From Bog-473 sp052148295 (lineage in GTDB: Bacteria > Actinomycetota > Acidimicrobiia > Acidimicrobiales > RAAP-2), in assembly GCA_052148295.1 (NCBI GenBank), contig JBKQIP010000039.1:1-39607 (forward strand): DNA of 39,607 bases, written 5' to 3'. Below are positions 16,568 through 26,000 of this stretch, piece after piece. The notes beneath the pieces are model-generated. The model saw nothing but the letters and a program-made list of their open reading frames with translations. It was not told where the DNA came from and ran no database searches. The translations under genes and the position numbers were made by a program. Position 1 is the stretch's first letter. Each line of letters starts with the position of its first letter.

Positions 16568-17440
16568 GTGCTCATCGCTCAGATCACCGACCTGCACGTG
16601 GACGAGGACAGTGGCTTCATGCGCCGCTTCGTGGACGGGAACGCGAAGCTCTCTGCCGCGCTGGCCTTTCTCGCCGCCCGCCGTCATCCGCCCGATGTCA
16701 TCCTGGCCACCGGCGATCTGGTCAACGACGGTCGCTCCGAGCAGTACCGGCTCCTGCGCGACCTGCTGGCACCGTGCACCATCCCGCTCTACCTGGTACC
16801 GGGGAATCACGACGATCGTGAAGAATTCCGCGCCGCGTTCGCCGATCAAGCCTGGATGCCCGACCGTGGCCCGATCGACTACGTCATCGACGAGTACCCG
16901 GTGCGCCTGGTCGGCCTCGACACGAGCGAGGCCGACCGGCACGACGGCTACCTCGACGCCGACCAGCTGGCGTGGCTCGAGCATGTCCTGGCACAGGAGC
17001 CGCAGCGCCCCACGCTGGTGTTCCTCCATCACCCGCCCTTCCTCACCGGCATGTGGATGTTCGACGAGATCCGCCTCAACGGTGCCGAGGCGCTCCACGA
17101 GGTCGTCGGCCGCCACCCACAGGTCGTGCACATCCTGGCTGGCCACGTGCATCGCCCGGTGAGCACGACCTGGGGCACGACCAGCCTCACCACAGCGCCG
17201 AGCACGGCTCACCAGAGCCGCTTCGACCTCCTCCCCGATGAGGGAGCCGGCATCGTCGACGAGACGCCCATGATCCAGTTCCACCTGTGGGACGGCGCGT
17301 CGGTCGTGACCCATTCGGTCCCGTTCGAAGCCCCAGCCAAGACGATCGAGATTTCCGAAGTGGTAGGCGACTGGCCCGCCGCGCGCGACCGGATCTTGGC
17401 CGGCCCCCCGTTCCCCAAGGGGCCCGGCGGCCTCTTCTGA
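16568..17440 (+). CDS. metallophosphoesterase, CpdA/GpdQ-type cyclic nucleotide or glycerophosphodiester phosphodiesterase
   Basis: Class III phosphodiesterase of the calcineurin-like superfamily, 290 residues from GTG 16568 (VLIAQITDLHVD). All metal-binding motifs are present in order: D-x-H in ITDLHVD (D8, H10), GD in ATGDLVNDGR, GNHD in VPGNHDDR, H in FLHHPPF and GHxH in AGHVHRP. This set and the length match the CpdA/GpdQ group, which hydrolyses cAMP or glycerophosphodiesters at a di-metal centre in the cytoplasm. The actual substrate is open. A GGGAGG lies about 12 bases upstream of the chosen GTG. Confidence 0.85.
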   Translation: MLIAQITDLHVDEDSGFMRRFVDGNAKLSAALAFLAARRHPPDVILATGDLVNDGRSEQYRLLRDLLAPCTIPLYLVPGNHDDREEFRAAFADQAWMPDRGPIDYVIDEYPVRLVGLDTSEADRHDGYLDADQLAWLEHVLAQEPQRPTLVFLHHPPFLTGMWMFDEIRLNGAEALHEVVGRHPQVVHILAGHVHRPVSTTWGTTSLTTAPSTAHQSRFDLLPDEGAGIVDETPMIQFHLWDGASVVTHSVPFEAPAKTIEISEVVGDWPAARDRILAGPPFPKGPGGLF

Positions 17441-17536
17441 CCGCGACGCCGGTGCCACGGACCGGCTCGATGCGCGTCGACGGAGGGTCGCCGCCGAGGC
17501 CGGTCGCTATGGTTGCCCGCGAAGAAGGGGGACCCG

Positions 17537-19099
17537 ATGCACCCCGCGTCTTGCCGCTCATCGCTCACGGTCCGTGCCGTCTTCGTCGCGCTCAGCGTGA
17601 TGGTGACCGGGGTTGGGCTTGCTGGCACGGGCGGAGCCAGCGCGGCCAGTCGGCCCCTGCGTGGAACCACCGCTTCGGGCTCCCCTCCCGAGGTGCGCGG
17701 ACAGGGCAACGCGTGGCCCCTACCCGATCACGACTACCTGAACTCCAGGGACGCCGGTGCGTCGCCGATCCGGATGGCCACGGTGTCCCGGCTGTCCTCG
17801 GCCTGGAGGGTGCCCATGGCCGTCGGCGCCTCCACCTCTCCGATCGTGCTGGGCGGCGTCGCCTACGTCCAGGACGAGGCCGGGACGGTGTATGCCATCG
17901 ATGTGTCGTCGGGCCGCGTGAAATGGCAGAGCAAGCCCTTGGGCTTCAGCATCGGTCCGTACGGCGTCTCGATCGGGTGGGGAAAGGTGTTCGCCGCCAC
18001 CCCGTTCGGCGTGGCGGCGTTCCGATTGTCCGATGGTGCCCCACTCTGGTCCCGCAAGATCACCTCGACGCCCGGTCAGGGCGTCGACATCCAGACGCTC
18101 CCCTACGCGGGGAGGGTCTACGTGGCCAGCGTGCCGGTGACCATCGGCAAGCTCTACACCGGGGGCTCCGTCGGGTACCTCGAGGCGCTCGACGCCAGCA
18201 CGGGAAGGGTCGACTGGCGCTTCGACACCGTGCGCTCGAAGGACCTGTGGGGCCATCCCTTGGTGAACTCGGGGGGAGGAGGCTGGTACCCGCCGGCCAT
18301 CGACACCAGCAGAGGCATCGTGTACTGGGGCGTGGCCAACCCGGCACCCTTCGTCGGCACCGAGGAATACCCGAACGGATCGAGCCGACCGGGCGCCAAT
18401 CTCTACACGGACTCCATCGTGGCGCTCTCCGCCTCGACCGGAAAGCTCCTCTGGTACCACCAGGCCTTTCCCCACGACCTCTACGACCGCGACGAGGTGC
18501 AGGCCCTGCTCGTACCCATCAGCCGTGCCGTCGGCGGGTCCCATCAGGTGGTGATCAGCGCCGGGAAGGGCGGCTACGTGTTCGGGCTCAATCCACTCAG
18601 TGGACGCCTCCTGTGGAAGACCCCCGTGGGGATCCACCGGGACGGTGACCTGCCCCGGCTCACCGGCACGACCACCATCTTGCCGGGGACGTTCGGGGGC
18701 GTGCTCACCCCACCGGCCTCGGCGGACGGTGTGGTCTATGCGGCCGCGCTCAACGCTCCGTCCACGCTCGAGCCCGATCAGACGGCGTACTTCGGCGGGA
18801 AGGTGGGCACCATGGATGGCGACGTCGAAGCCATGTCCGCTCGCACCGGGCGGATCCTTTGGGACACCAAAGTCCCCGGCGACCCCACCGGTGGCGTCAC
18901 GATCGTGAACAACCTCGTCCTCACCGCCACCTATCAGGGAAAGGTGCTGGCCCTGAACCGGGCCACCGGAGCCATCGTGTGGAGCTACGACGGCCCAGGC
19001 CTGGTCAATGGATGGATGTCCGTCGTGGGCGACGAGATCTACCTCCCGGTGAGCTCGCCCGCGCAGCTGGTGGCGCTGAAACTCGCTCCTGCCCCGTAG
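17537..19099 (+). CDS. exported PQQ-type beta-propeller protein (quinoprotein dehydrogenase-like)
   Basis: Exported protein of 520 residues. ATG 17537 has a purine-rich GGGGGA site upstream. Residues 1-37 form a signal peptide (FVALSVMVTGVGLAGTGGASAAS). The mature part opens with WPLPDHDYLNSRDAG, the class opening of PQQ alcohol/glucose dehydrogenases, and has propeller repeats such as GTVYAIDVSSGRVKWQ, GYLEALDASTGRVDWRF, SIVALSASTGKLLWYHQ and KVLALNRATGAIVWSY. AFPHDLYDRDE is the counterpart of the HHDLWD motif of that family. PQQ and calcium ligands could not all be confirmed by eye, so a non-enzymatic propeller is possible. It converges on the amidohydrolase gene. Confidence 0.8.
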   Translation: MHPASCRSSLTVRAVFVALSVMVTGVGLAGTGGASAASRPLRGTTASGSPPEVRGQGNAWPLPDHDYLNSRDAGASPIRMATVSRLSSAWRVPMAVGASTSPIVLGGVAYVQDEAGTVYAIDVSSGRVKWQSKPLGFSIGPYGVSIGWGKVFAATPFGVAAFRLSDGAPLWSRKITSTPGQGVDIQTLPYAGRVYVASVPVTIGKLYTGGSVGYLEALDASTGRVDWRFDTVRSKDLWGHPLVNSGGGGWYPPAIDTSRGIVYWGVANPAPFVGTEEYPNGSSRPGANLYTDSIVALSASTGKLLWYHQAFPHDLYDRDEVQALLVPISRAVGGSHQVVISAGKGGYVFGLNPLSGRLLWKTPVGIHRDGDLPRLTGTTTILPGTFGGVLTPPASADGVVYAAALNAPSTLEPDQTAYFGGKVGTMDGDVEAMSARTGRILWDTKVPGDPTGGVTIVNNLVLTATYQGKVLALNRATGAIVWSYDGPGLVNGWMSVVGDEIYLPVSSPAQLVALKLAPAP

Positions 19100-19159
19100 G
19101 TCTCTCGGCGCTTGTGGTCAGAGGGAGCGTGCCTTCGCCGGGTGGCTTCCATGGCGACC

Positions 19160-20416
19160 TCACGCCGGGCCCGGATCCCCCGGTGCCTTCATCCGCTCAC
19201 CGCCCCGCCAGACGTGGGTCACACGGGCGGGATCGGCCAGGATCCCCACATCCATGCTCGGATCACCCGAGACGGCGATGACATCGGCGTCGTAGCCGGG
19301 CTGGAGCTGTCCGGATCGAGGAGCCTGCGGGCCGAGCGTCGATGGTGCGGTCGCCGTGGCCGCCTCGATCGCCTCGAGTGCCGTCAGTCCCTGCTTGACC
19401 AGATAGCCGAGCTCCGCGCCGTTCTGGCCCCAACGGGCCGGCGTTGTGGGGCCGGATCCGCCCACATCGGTCCCCACGGCGAGACGCACCCCGCACTCGT
19501 GCGCCAGCGTGATCGCCTCGGCGTGTCGGTCGGCGACGGCGAGCAGTTTGCGCTGCGCGTAGTCGGGCAGTCCGGCGGACGCCCCGTACGCGAGGAATTC
19601 CTCGACGATCAGGCGGGTCGGCACCAAGAGCGCATCGCACTCCCGCATCGCCTCGGCGCACTCGTCGTCGAGATAGGTCCCGTGTTCGATGGTGCGGACT
19701 CCGGCGTCCAGCGCGGCCATGATCCCGGGTTTGCCGTGGCAGTGAGCCGCCACGATCCGATCAGCCTGGCCAGCCTCCTCGACGATCGCACGGAGTTCAT
19801 CGCGGCTGAACTGCTGGTGGATCGGATCGTCGATCTGGCTCATGACGCCGCCCGACGCACACACCTTGATCAGCCGGGCCCCCTCGCGCAGCTGGAGGCG
19901 GACCGCGCGCAGGCACTCCGGGACGCCGTCGCATTGCCGGAGCATCCCGATGCGGTCGGCCAGGTCGCAGACCCAGTGCACGGGGTACATGTGCAAGTCG
20001 GCGTGGCCGCCGGTCGGACTCAGGACCGACCCGGCCCCGTACACGCTGGGGCCCTGCACCGTACCTTCGTCAACGGCGCGACGGACCCAGACCCCGAGCC
20101 CCCCGACCTCGCGGACACTGGTGAACCCGGCATCGAGCGCGACGGCGGCATCCCTGGCCACTCGCATCGCCGTCAGGGCAGGCGGATTGGTGGCCAACTC
20201 GGCCAGATCCGGGGTGAAAAAGCCCATGAAATGTGCGTGGCAGTCCCACAGCCCGGGCATGACGGCCTGGACCCGGTACGTCGCCGCATCGGGCGTGCCG
20301 GGTGCCGCGGCGCTCGGGCCCGCGTAGTGGATGGTGGGTCCGTCGAGCACGACGCACCCGTCGCGAATCGGTTCGCCACGGCCGGGGATGAGGATCTGCG
20401 CTTCGATGCGCTCCAT
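19160..20416 (-). CDS. amidohydrolase, imidazolonepropionase-like
   Basis: Metal-dependent hydrolase of 418 residues with a TIM-barrel fold. The start is ATG 20416 (MERIEAQILIPG), preceded by GAAGGGGGCGCC. Metal-binding motifs appear in order: DCHAHF (HxH), KVCASGG, AAHCHG, IEHGTYLD and the late GTDVGG aspartate. The N-terminal urease-like beta segment has RIEAQILIPGRGEPIRDG and VMPGLWDCHAH, as in imidazolonepropionase-related dipeptidase/prolidase-like enzymes. The substrate is unknown. It is transcribed toward the PQQ-propeller gene and is divergent from the FAD oxidoreductase. Confidence 0.85.
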   Translation of the reverse strand: MERIEAQILIPGRGEPIRDGCVVLDGPTIHYAGPSAAAPGTPDAATYRVQAVMPGLWDCHAHFMGFFTPDLAELATNPPALTAMRVARDAAVALDAGFTSVREVGGLGVWVRRAVDEGTVQGPSVYGAGSVLSPTGGHADLHMYPVHWVCDLADRIGMLRQCDGVPECLRAVRLQLREGARLIKVCASGGVMSQIDDPIHQQFSRDELRAIVEEAGQADRIVAAHCHGKPGIMAALDAGVRTIEHGTYLDDECAEAMRECDALLVPTRLIVEEFLAYGASAGLPDYAQRKLLAVADRHAEAITLAHECGVRLAVGTDVGGSGPTTPARWGQNGAELGYLVKQGLTALEAIEAATATAPSTLGPQAPRSGQLQPGYDADVIAVSGDPSMDVGILADPARVTHVWRGGERMKAPGDPGPA

Positions 20417-20664
20417 GGCGCCCCCTTCTCGATCGGCGGCCAATATTCAGCGGACCGGATACTTTCACGCCGGCGCTTCGATGTCAGGTCCTCCGGCCTC
20501 GTGTTCCCCGTGGCGGGCGACGGTCACGACGCATCGGACACTACGATGCCACGCGCAGCGTTGCTTCGTGGAGGGGTCCTGGTCCCGTGTCCATGGAGTG
20601 CTCTCGGTCCGTACCTGTCACGACGCTCATGGCGCGGTGGTGTAGTCGAAGGCGAGGAAACGAG

Positions 20665-21756
20665 ATGCGAATCGGGGTGATAGGAGTCGGCATCGTTGGG
20701 GCCAGCATCGGGTGGCACCTGGCCAACCATGGGGTCGAGGTTGTGATGATTGATGCCCGAACGCCCGGAGAGGGCGTTACCAACTGGACATTCTCGTGGG
20801 TCAACGCATCAAACAAGACCGAGACGAAGGAGTACTTCGACCTGAACGTGGCCGGCGTGGCTGCCCACGTGGATCTGGCGGCGACGCTCGCCACTGGAGA
20901 TTGGTGGCACCCGAGCGGGCACCTTCGATGGTTCGAGGACTCCCGTGGGGCCGAGGGACTCAAGAACCAGGTAGACCTCCTCGGTTCCTGGGGGTATGAC
21001 GCGACGGTTTGGGAGGCCCAAAGAGCACGCCGCCTCCTCGAACCCGAAGTCGTGTTCCCCTCCGACGACACACCTGTCGCCGTGTTCCGCGATGAGGGCT
21101 GGGTCCAGGGTCGATCGCTCGTCGATCGACTCGTACACGCCGCCGAGAACCTCGGTGCAGAACTGTGGACCGACAGCACCGTCACCGGCATCACCATTCG
21201 TGACGGCCAGGCCAACGAGATCGGGCTAGCCGACGGCCGAACGATCGAGGCTGACGGCGTCGTCAACGCCGCCGGACCGGCGGGCGGCCAGATCTCCGCC
21301 CTGGTCGGACGAGATCTGCCCATGCGGGACGAGCCGGGGATCGTGGCCCGGCTGCGGTGTGACCGGGTGCCGATCCGTCGTGCCATGCACTCTCCGCATG
21401 TGGAGTTGCGTCCTGACGGTGAGGACCTCGTGGCGATCCACAGTCGGGAGATCGATGGGCTCATCGACCGGGGCACAGAGCCTCACGAACTGGCCACGCG
21501 CCTCCGCGAGCTGGCTGTTGAGGTGGTACCGGCTCTCGGAACCGCAGAGTTGGTCGGCTCGAGCGTGGCGATGCGCCCCATACCTGGCGACGGCTTCCCG
21601 TCCGTTGGCGCCGTCACCGGGATCGATGGGTACTACGAGGCAATTACCCACAGCGGCATCACGCTCGGCATCATCATTGGCCGTTTGCTCTCAGAGGAAC
21701 TGGTTGAGGGTACCGTCGACGACCTGCTTAAACCCTTCCGGCCGGCACGCTTCTGA
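20665..21756 (+). CDS. FAD-dependent oxidoreductase (D-amino acid dehydrogenase/DAO family)
   Basis: Oxidoreductase of 363 residues, third DAO-fold flavoprotein in the window. ATG 20665 follows GAGGAAA. The Rossmann motif is GVIGVGIVGASIGWHLANHG (about 4-23). A central block has VNAAGPAGGQI and the C-terminus has SVGAVTGIDGYYEAITHSG then ITLGIIIGRLL, the pattern of amino-acid dehydrogenases/sarcosine-oxidase relatives. The substrate is not predictable. It lies divergent from the amidohydrolase (248-bp gap), so the two could share a catabolic role, though nothing in the sequence proves this. Confidence 0.82.
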   Translation: MRIGVIGVGIVGASIGWHLANHGVEVVMIDARTPGEGVTNWTFSWVNASNKTETKEYFDLNVAGVAAHVDLAATLATGDWWHPSGHLRWFEDSRGAEGLKNQVDLLGSWGYDATVWEAQRARRLLEPEVVFPSDDTPVAVFRDEGWVQGRSLVDRLVHAAENLGAELWTDSTVTGITIRDGQANEIGLADGRTIEADGVVNAAGPAGGQISALVGRDLPMRDEPGIVARLRCDRVPIRRAMHSPHVELRPDGEDLVAIHSREIDGLIDRGTEPHELATRLRELAVEVVPALGTAELVGSSVAMRPIPGDGFPSVGAVTGIDGYYEAITHSGITLGIIIGRLLSEELVEGTVDDLLKPFRPARF

Positions 21757-21811
21757 AGACGCCGAACGAACATCGCGCCGGTCCGGTCGGAAGGAAGCCA
21801 ATGCCCGACCC

Positions 21812-22033
21812 TCATCCCCACTGGCCGGGTTGGTAGTCGCCCCCGGGCTGCTGGGTGATGACATTCATACGGTTGTAGGCGTTGATGAGTGCGATGAGGC
21901 ACACCAGTGCGCCGAGCTGCTCTTCGTCGAAATGCTTGGCCGCGTGAGCCCAGGCTTCGTCTGCGACGCCGCTGCCATCCGCGAGCCGCGTACCTTGCTC
22001 GGTCAGGTCCAGAGCGGCCTTCTCCTTGGGCAC
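21812..22033 (-). pseudogene. truncated AhpD-like / carboxymuconolactone decarboxylase remnant
   Basis: The 73 residues match the C-terminal half of AhpD-like proteins: ALDLTEQGTRLADGSGV, then HFDEEQLGALVCLIALINAYNR and the tail PGGDY. The N-terminal half, which carries the redox CxxC and its His, is missing: the frame upstream is open only to about 22090 and encodes unrelated sequence. It is probably a decayed gene. The small size could also allow expression of a short protein from the GTG at 22033, which I consider less likely. It is convergent with the FAD oxidoreductase and divergent from the NTF2-like gene. Confidence 0.7.
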
Positions 22034-22103
22034 CGGGATGTGACAAATCAGCTCGAAACCAGCCCGATCACGGTGCCAATGGTCCTCGTCTTACCGGGGC
22101 CCC

Positions 22104-22739
22104 ATGGATGACGTCACGCCGGCACGGCTCGGCACCCCTTCGGCTCACGATGTATACGATCTCCCTCAACAGCCTGGCGTCACCCGTGTGGCGCAGCAAG
22201 CTCTCAAAGGGGAAGTCTTGGCGAGCCAGCAGGAGCAGGAAGCGATGGCTGACCTCTTCGGTCGGCACATGGACGCCGAGCTGGCCGGTGACCTGGAGTC
22301 GACCCTCGCAACCATGACGGACGATCCCCACCTGGTGAACGTGCCCACGATGATCGGGGGCGCCGGCCGGGAAAGTGTCCGCTCGTTCTATGCCGACCGC
22401 TTGATCGGGAAGTTCTTCCCACCCGATGTCGCATTCACCGAGGTGTCACGGACCATCGGTGACGGACGGCTCGTCGACGAGTTAGTCATCTCCTTTACCC
22501 ACAGCCAAGAGATCGAGTGGATGCTCCCGGGCGTCGCCCCGACCAACAGACCGATCTCGGTCGCCTTCGTGGTCGTCGTGGGGGTGGAAGGCGGAAAGAT
22601 CGCCTACGAGCACATCTACTGGGATCAGGCGACGGTGCTCGTCCAGCTGGGGCTGCTCGAGGAAGGGCGCCTTCCGGTCGCCGGCGCCGAAGCGGCAGCC
22701 AAGGTCCTCGACCCGACCATCCCGGGTCCGCACGGCTGA
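22104..22739 (+). CDS. NTF2-like / SnoaL-like protein, dienelactone-hydrolase-associated type
   Basis: Protein of 211 residues with a cone-shaped NTF2-like fold. The core DLESTLATMTDDPHLVNVPTM, FFPPDVAFTEVSRTIG, DELVISFTH, EWMLPGVAPT, IAYEHIYWDQATVLVQ and VLDPTIPG is strongly typical of the group often found fused or next to dienelactone hydrolases (carboxymethylenebutenolidase). No hydrolase is present here. The function is unknown, possibly small-molecule binding or isomerisation. The start is uncertain: ATG 22104 has no clear ribosome site. ATG 22245 (MADLFGRHMDAEL) follows AGGAGCAGGAAG and gives 164 residues, which is closer to the stand-alone family size. Confidence 0.75.
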   Translation: MDDVTPARLGTPSAHDVYDLPQQPGVTRVAQQALKGEVLASQQEQEAMADLFGRHMDAELAGDLESTLATMTDDPHLVNVPTMIGGAGRESVRSFYADRLIGKFFPPDVAFTEVSRTIGDGRLVDELVISFTHSQEIEWMLPGVAPTNRPISVAFVVVVGVEGGKIAYEHIYWDQATVLVQLGLLEEGRLPVAGAEAAAKVLDPTIPGPHG

Positions 22740-22771
22740 GCCTTACTCGGGGAGGGCTTTTGGCCAGCACG

Positions 22772-22807
22772 TTTCTGGTCGGGCTGCGGGATTCGCACCG
22801 GGGACCT
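22772..22807 (-). repeat. degenerate copy of the tRNA-Pro 3' half (possible attachment site)
   Basis: This 36-bp stretch matches the 3' half of the tRNA-Pro gene and its flank (29167-29203) at about 31 of 37 aligned positions, in the same orientation. It includes the acceptor 3' strand (CAGCCCG on the minus strand) and the T-arm. Similarity ends where the anticodon arm would start. No 5' half follows, so it is not a working tRNA. On the minus strand it ends in ACCA, so a relic of another tRNA is the alternative reading. Confidence 0.5.
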
Positions 22808-23023
22808 CCTTCGACGCGTCGTGAGGTCCTGTGAAATCTGAGGGGCGGGAAACCGCGGAATTTCGGTAGCCCCGATGGGGTCGTCGCCGTCAGAGTCAAC
22901 CCTTGTTGAAGAACCAGAAGTCCATTACCATGGCAACTGCTGTTTTGGTAGTCGGAGGCGAGCGCTCGCTGCGAGCCGGAGTGAGTACGTCGAGGTCGAT
23001 GATGGCGACCGGGGGGTTCTCAC

Positions 23024-26000
23024 ATGCGGGAAGGTGCTCGTACGCCGTCGAGAATCCTTCGACTCGCCGTAGTGCTGGCGGCGGGCATCGGGGCTGTGAC
23101 CGTTTCGGCCCTCGGGATCTCGCCGGCGGCCGCGGCGGTCGGCGTCTGGAGCACGACGTCGCTCACCATCCCAGCCGATGCCGAGCCCGGCAGTGTGCCC
23201 GTCTTCAGCGACATCTCGTGTGTCGACGTCACTGACTGCCTGGCCGTCGGTGAGTACCAATCCTCCCAGTCCCCGGTCGGGGGTGTCCCAACTGCGTTCT
23301 TGGAGGTCGAGTCCGGCGGGGTGTGGTCCCAGGTCGACACGCTGGGCTGGTCTGGGGGTGGATCGAGCCTCAGCTCGGTTTCGTGCCCAGTGGGTGGGGC
23401 ACTGTCCGATTGCGTGGCGGTAGGTTCCATGGGGTCCGATTCCAACGTGCAGGTCTCCGTGGCGATCGCGGTGAGTGACGTAGCCGGGACGTGGACGCCG
23501 ACCCAGCTCCCTGATCCCCTTGATTCCTCCCCCGCGTCGTCGAGCGACGAGATGCTGGCGGTCGCGTGCGCGGCGGTCGGGTGGTGCACGGCAGTGGGCT
23601 GGGACGACTTCACGGGTGACGCCCTGGTGGAGACATTGTCGGGTGGCAGCTGGAGTGCCGACTACGTCTCGGGCATGGGAGACGTCGGGGGGAACATGGG
23701 CCTGTCGTGTCCGACGTTGGGGCTGTGCTTCGAGAACGGCACGGGCGGGATTTGGACGGGGTCCGGGGGGAACTGGACTGACTATCCAGACTCGCTCTCG
23801 GGCTACGACGACGAGTACTCGCCGGACATCGATTGCACTTCGGACACGTCGTGCACGGTGGCGCAGGGTGCACAGGGCGACGCCTCGGTGCAGGCGGGCA
23901 TCGTGGTCGAGACCCTGAGCGGCGGCTCGTGGACCACTGTCGCCTACCCGGCGCCGGACCTGCCTAGCGGTGAACTCCTGAGCCCCGGCGGAGCCCCTGC
24001 CTGTTCGACGCCCGACTCGTGTGTCGTGACCGGCGACATCCTCAGCCCAAGCGGCGGCCCCTACCCCAACTCGAGCCCGGTCGCCTTCACTGTCAACGAC
24101 GGAACGTGGGGACCCACGGAGACCCTCTCGGTGGACGGCGGGACAACCTCAGACGAGGCGTCGGCCGTGTGGTGCGTGCCCACCAATGCGTGCGAGGCGG
24201 TGGGCCAGGGCGGCGACGGGCTCTTCGCGTGGGCGCGATCCCCCGACGTGACGGCCCCCGACGCGCCGGCCATCGGGACGGCGTCGGTGCTGGGCGCGTG
24301 CGCCACCGTGCCCTGGACGGTGGGTACTGACGGGGGCGACCCCATCACGTCGTTCACGGTCACCACCGACGAGGGCGGTCAGTCGGTGGGCACCGAGGAC
24401 CTCAGCGCCGGGGTCGTCGGGTCCGCCCTCGACCCGACCCCTGGTGCCTCCGACAGCGCACAGATCTGCGGCCTCACCGGTGGTGAGACCTACACCTTCA
24501 CCGTGGGCGCCACCACGGCGAACGGTCCCGGGCCGCCCTCGGCCCCGTCCAACCCGGTCATCGCGGTGACGGCCCCCGGCGTACCGGCTATCGGGACCGC
24601 ACTGGCCGGAACCACCTGCGCCACCGCTCAGTGGACCGTGGGCGATGACGGGGGCGAGCCGATCACGTCGTTCACGATCGACACCTTCACCACGTCCACT
24701 GCCCCTGCGACCCTGCACAGCATCGTGACGGAGCCGAGCGGCGCGATCGGTTCGCTGACCGACCCGACGCCCGGTGCCTCCGATGCGGGGGTGGTGTGCG
24801 GTCTCGTCAAGAACCACAGCTACTTCTTCGACGTCACGGCTGCGAATGCCGCAGGCAGCGGGGCCACCTCGGCGACGTCGAACGTGTTCACCCAGTCCTC
24901 GACCCCCCAGACGGTCACATCAGTGACCAGCTCGGGAGCGCGCGCGGCCTTCACCCAGTGCGTGACGTTCACGGCCACGGTGGTGGTCGGCGGTGGCGCC
25001 GCACCGACCGGAGGGATCAAGTTCAGCGGTGTTCCCGGCAGCCCGTCGGTGACGCCCATCCAGACTGCAGAAGGTGACTGGTCGGCGTCCACGACCACCT
25101 GCACGCTCGGGCTGGGTGACGACACCATCACTGCCACCTACTCCGGTGCGGGGCAGGTCTCCAGCAACGCAAGTATGTCGGAGGTGATCGTAGCCGAGGC
25201 GACCGAGACGCTCATCACCGTCTCGGGAGGCGTGGCGAGCGGGGGTACCACGAACGTCACGGGCACCAGTTGGACGGCGGAGGTGTCGGTCACCGCGCTG
25301 AACTCGGCGACCGCACCAACCGGAAAGGTCACCGTCTACGGCACGACCGATCGGAGCACGCTGAACCTCAGCTTGGTCAACGGCCAGGCAGCCGTCCCCC
25401 AGTCGGACATCGAAGCCGTCGACGCGGGACAAGCTCCGACCACGTATGAGCTCACGGCCACCTACCTCCCCAGCACGGGATACGTAACGTCTTCGACCAC
25501 CTCATCCACCGCGCTGACGGTCGGACAGGAAGCGACGACGCTCTCCCTGGGCGAGTCCATCGGCACCTCGACGTCGACCTTCACTGCGACCCTCTCGCCC
25601 GATCCGGTCGGTACCGCGGACATCGCCGGCACCATCAGTTTTGTCGCGCAGGTCCCCGGCAAGACGACGTGGTCCACCATCGGCACGGCGCCCTTGTCCC
25701 CGTCCGATTCGGCGACCCTGACGATTGGTAACGCAGTGATTGCCACCTATGCCGTTTTCCACGCGACGTATGACGGCACCGGTGACTTTGCCTCCTCGAC
25801 GTCGGAGAACGTTCCCCCGAGCCGACATTGGGGAGTCTTCACATCCGGCAACGGCGTCCCTCCGGACGCCAGGTTGGTGTCCCCCACCCCGGTGTCCTTA
25901 CCCGGGACCGTGGTGCAGGTGGCGAGCTCGAACTCCACGGAATACGCCCTCCTGGCCAACGGGTCGGTCTATGCGTGGGGTTTGGGAGGTGGCGGGGAGC

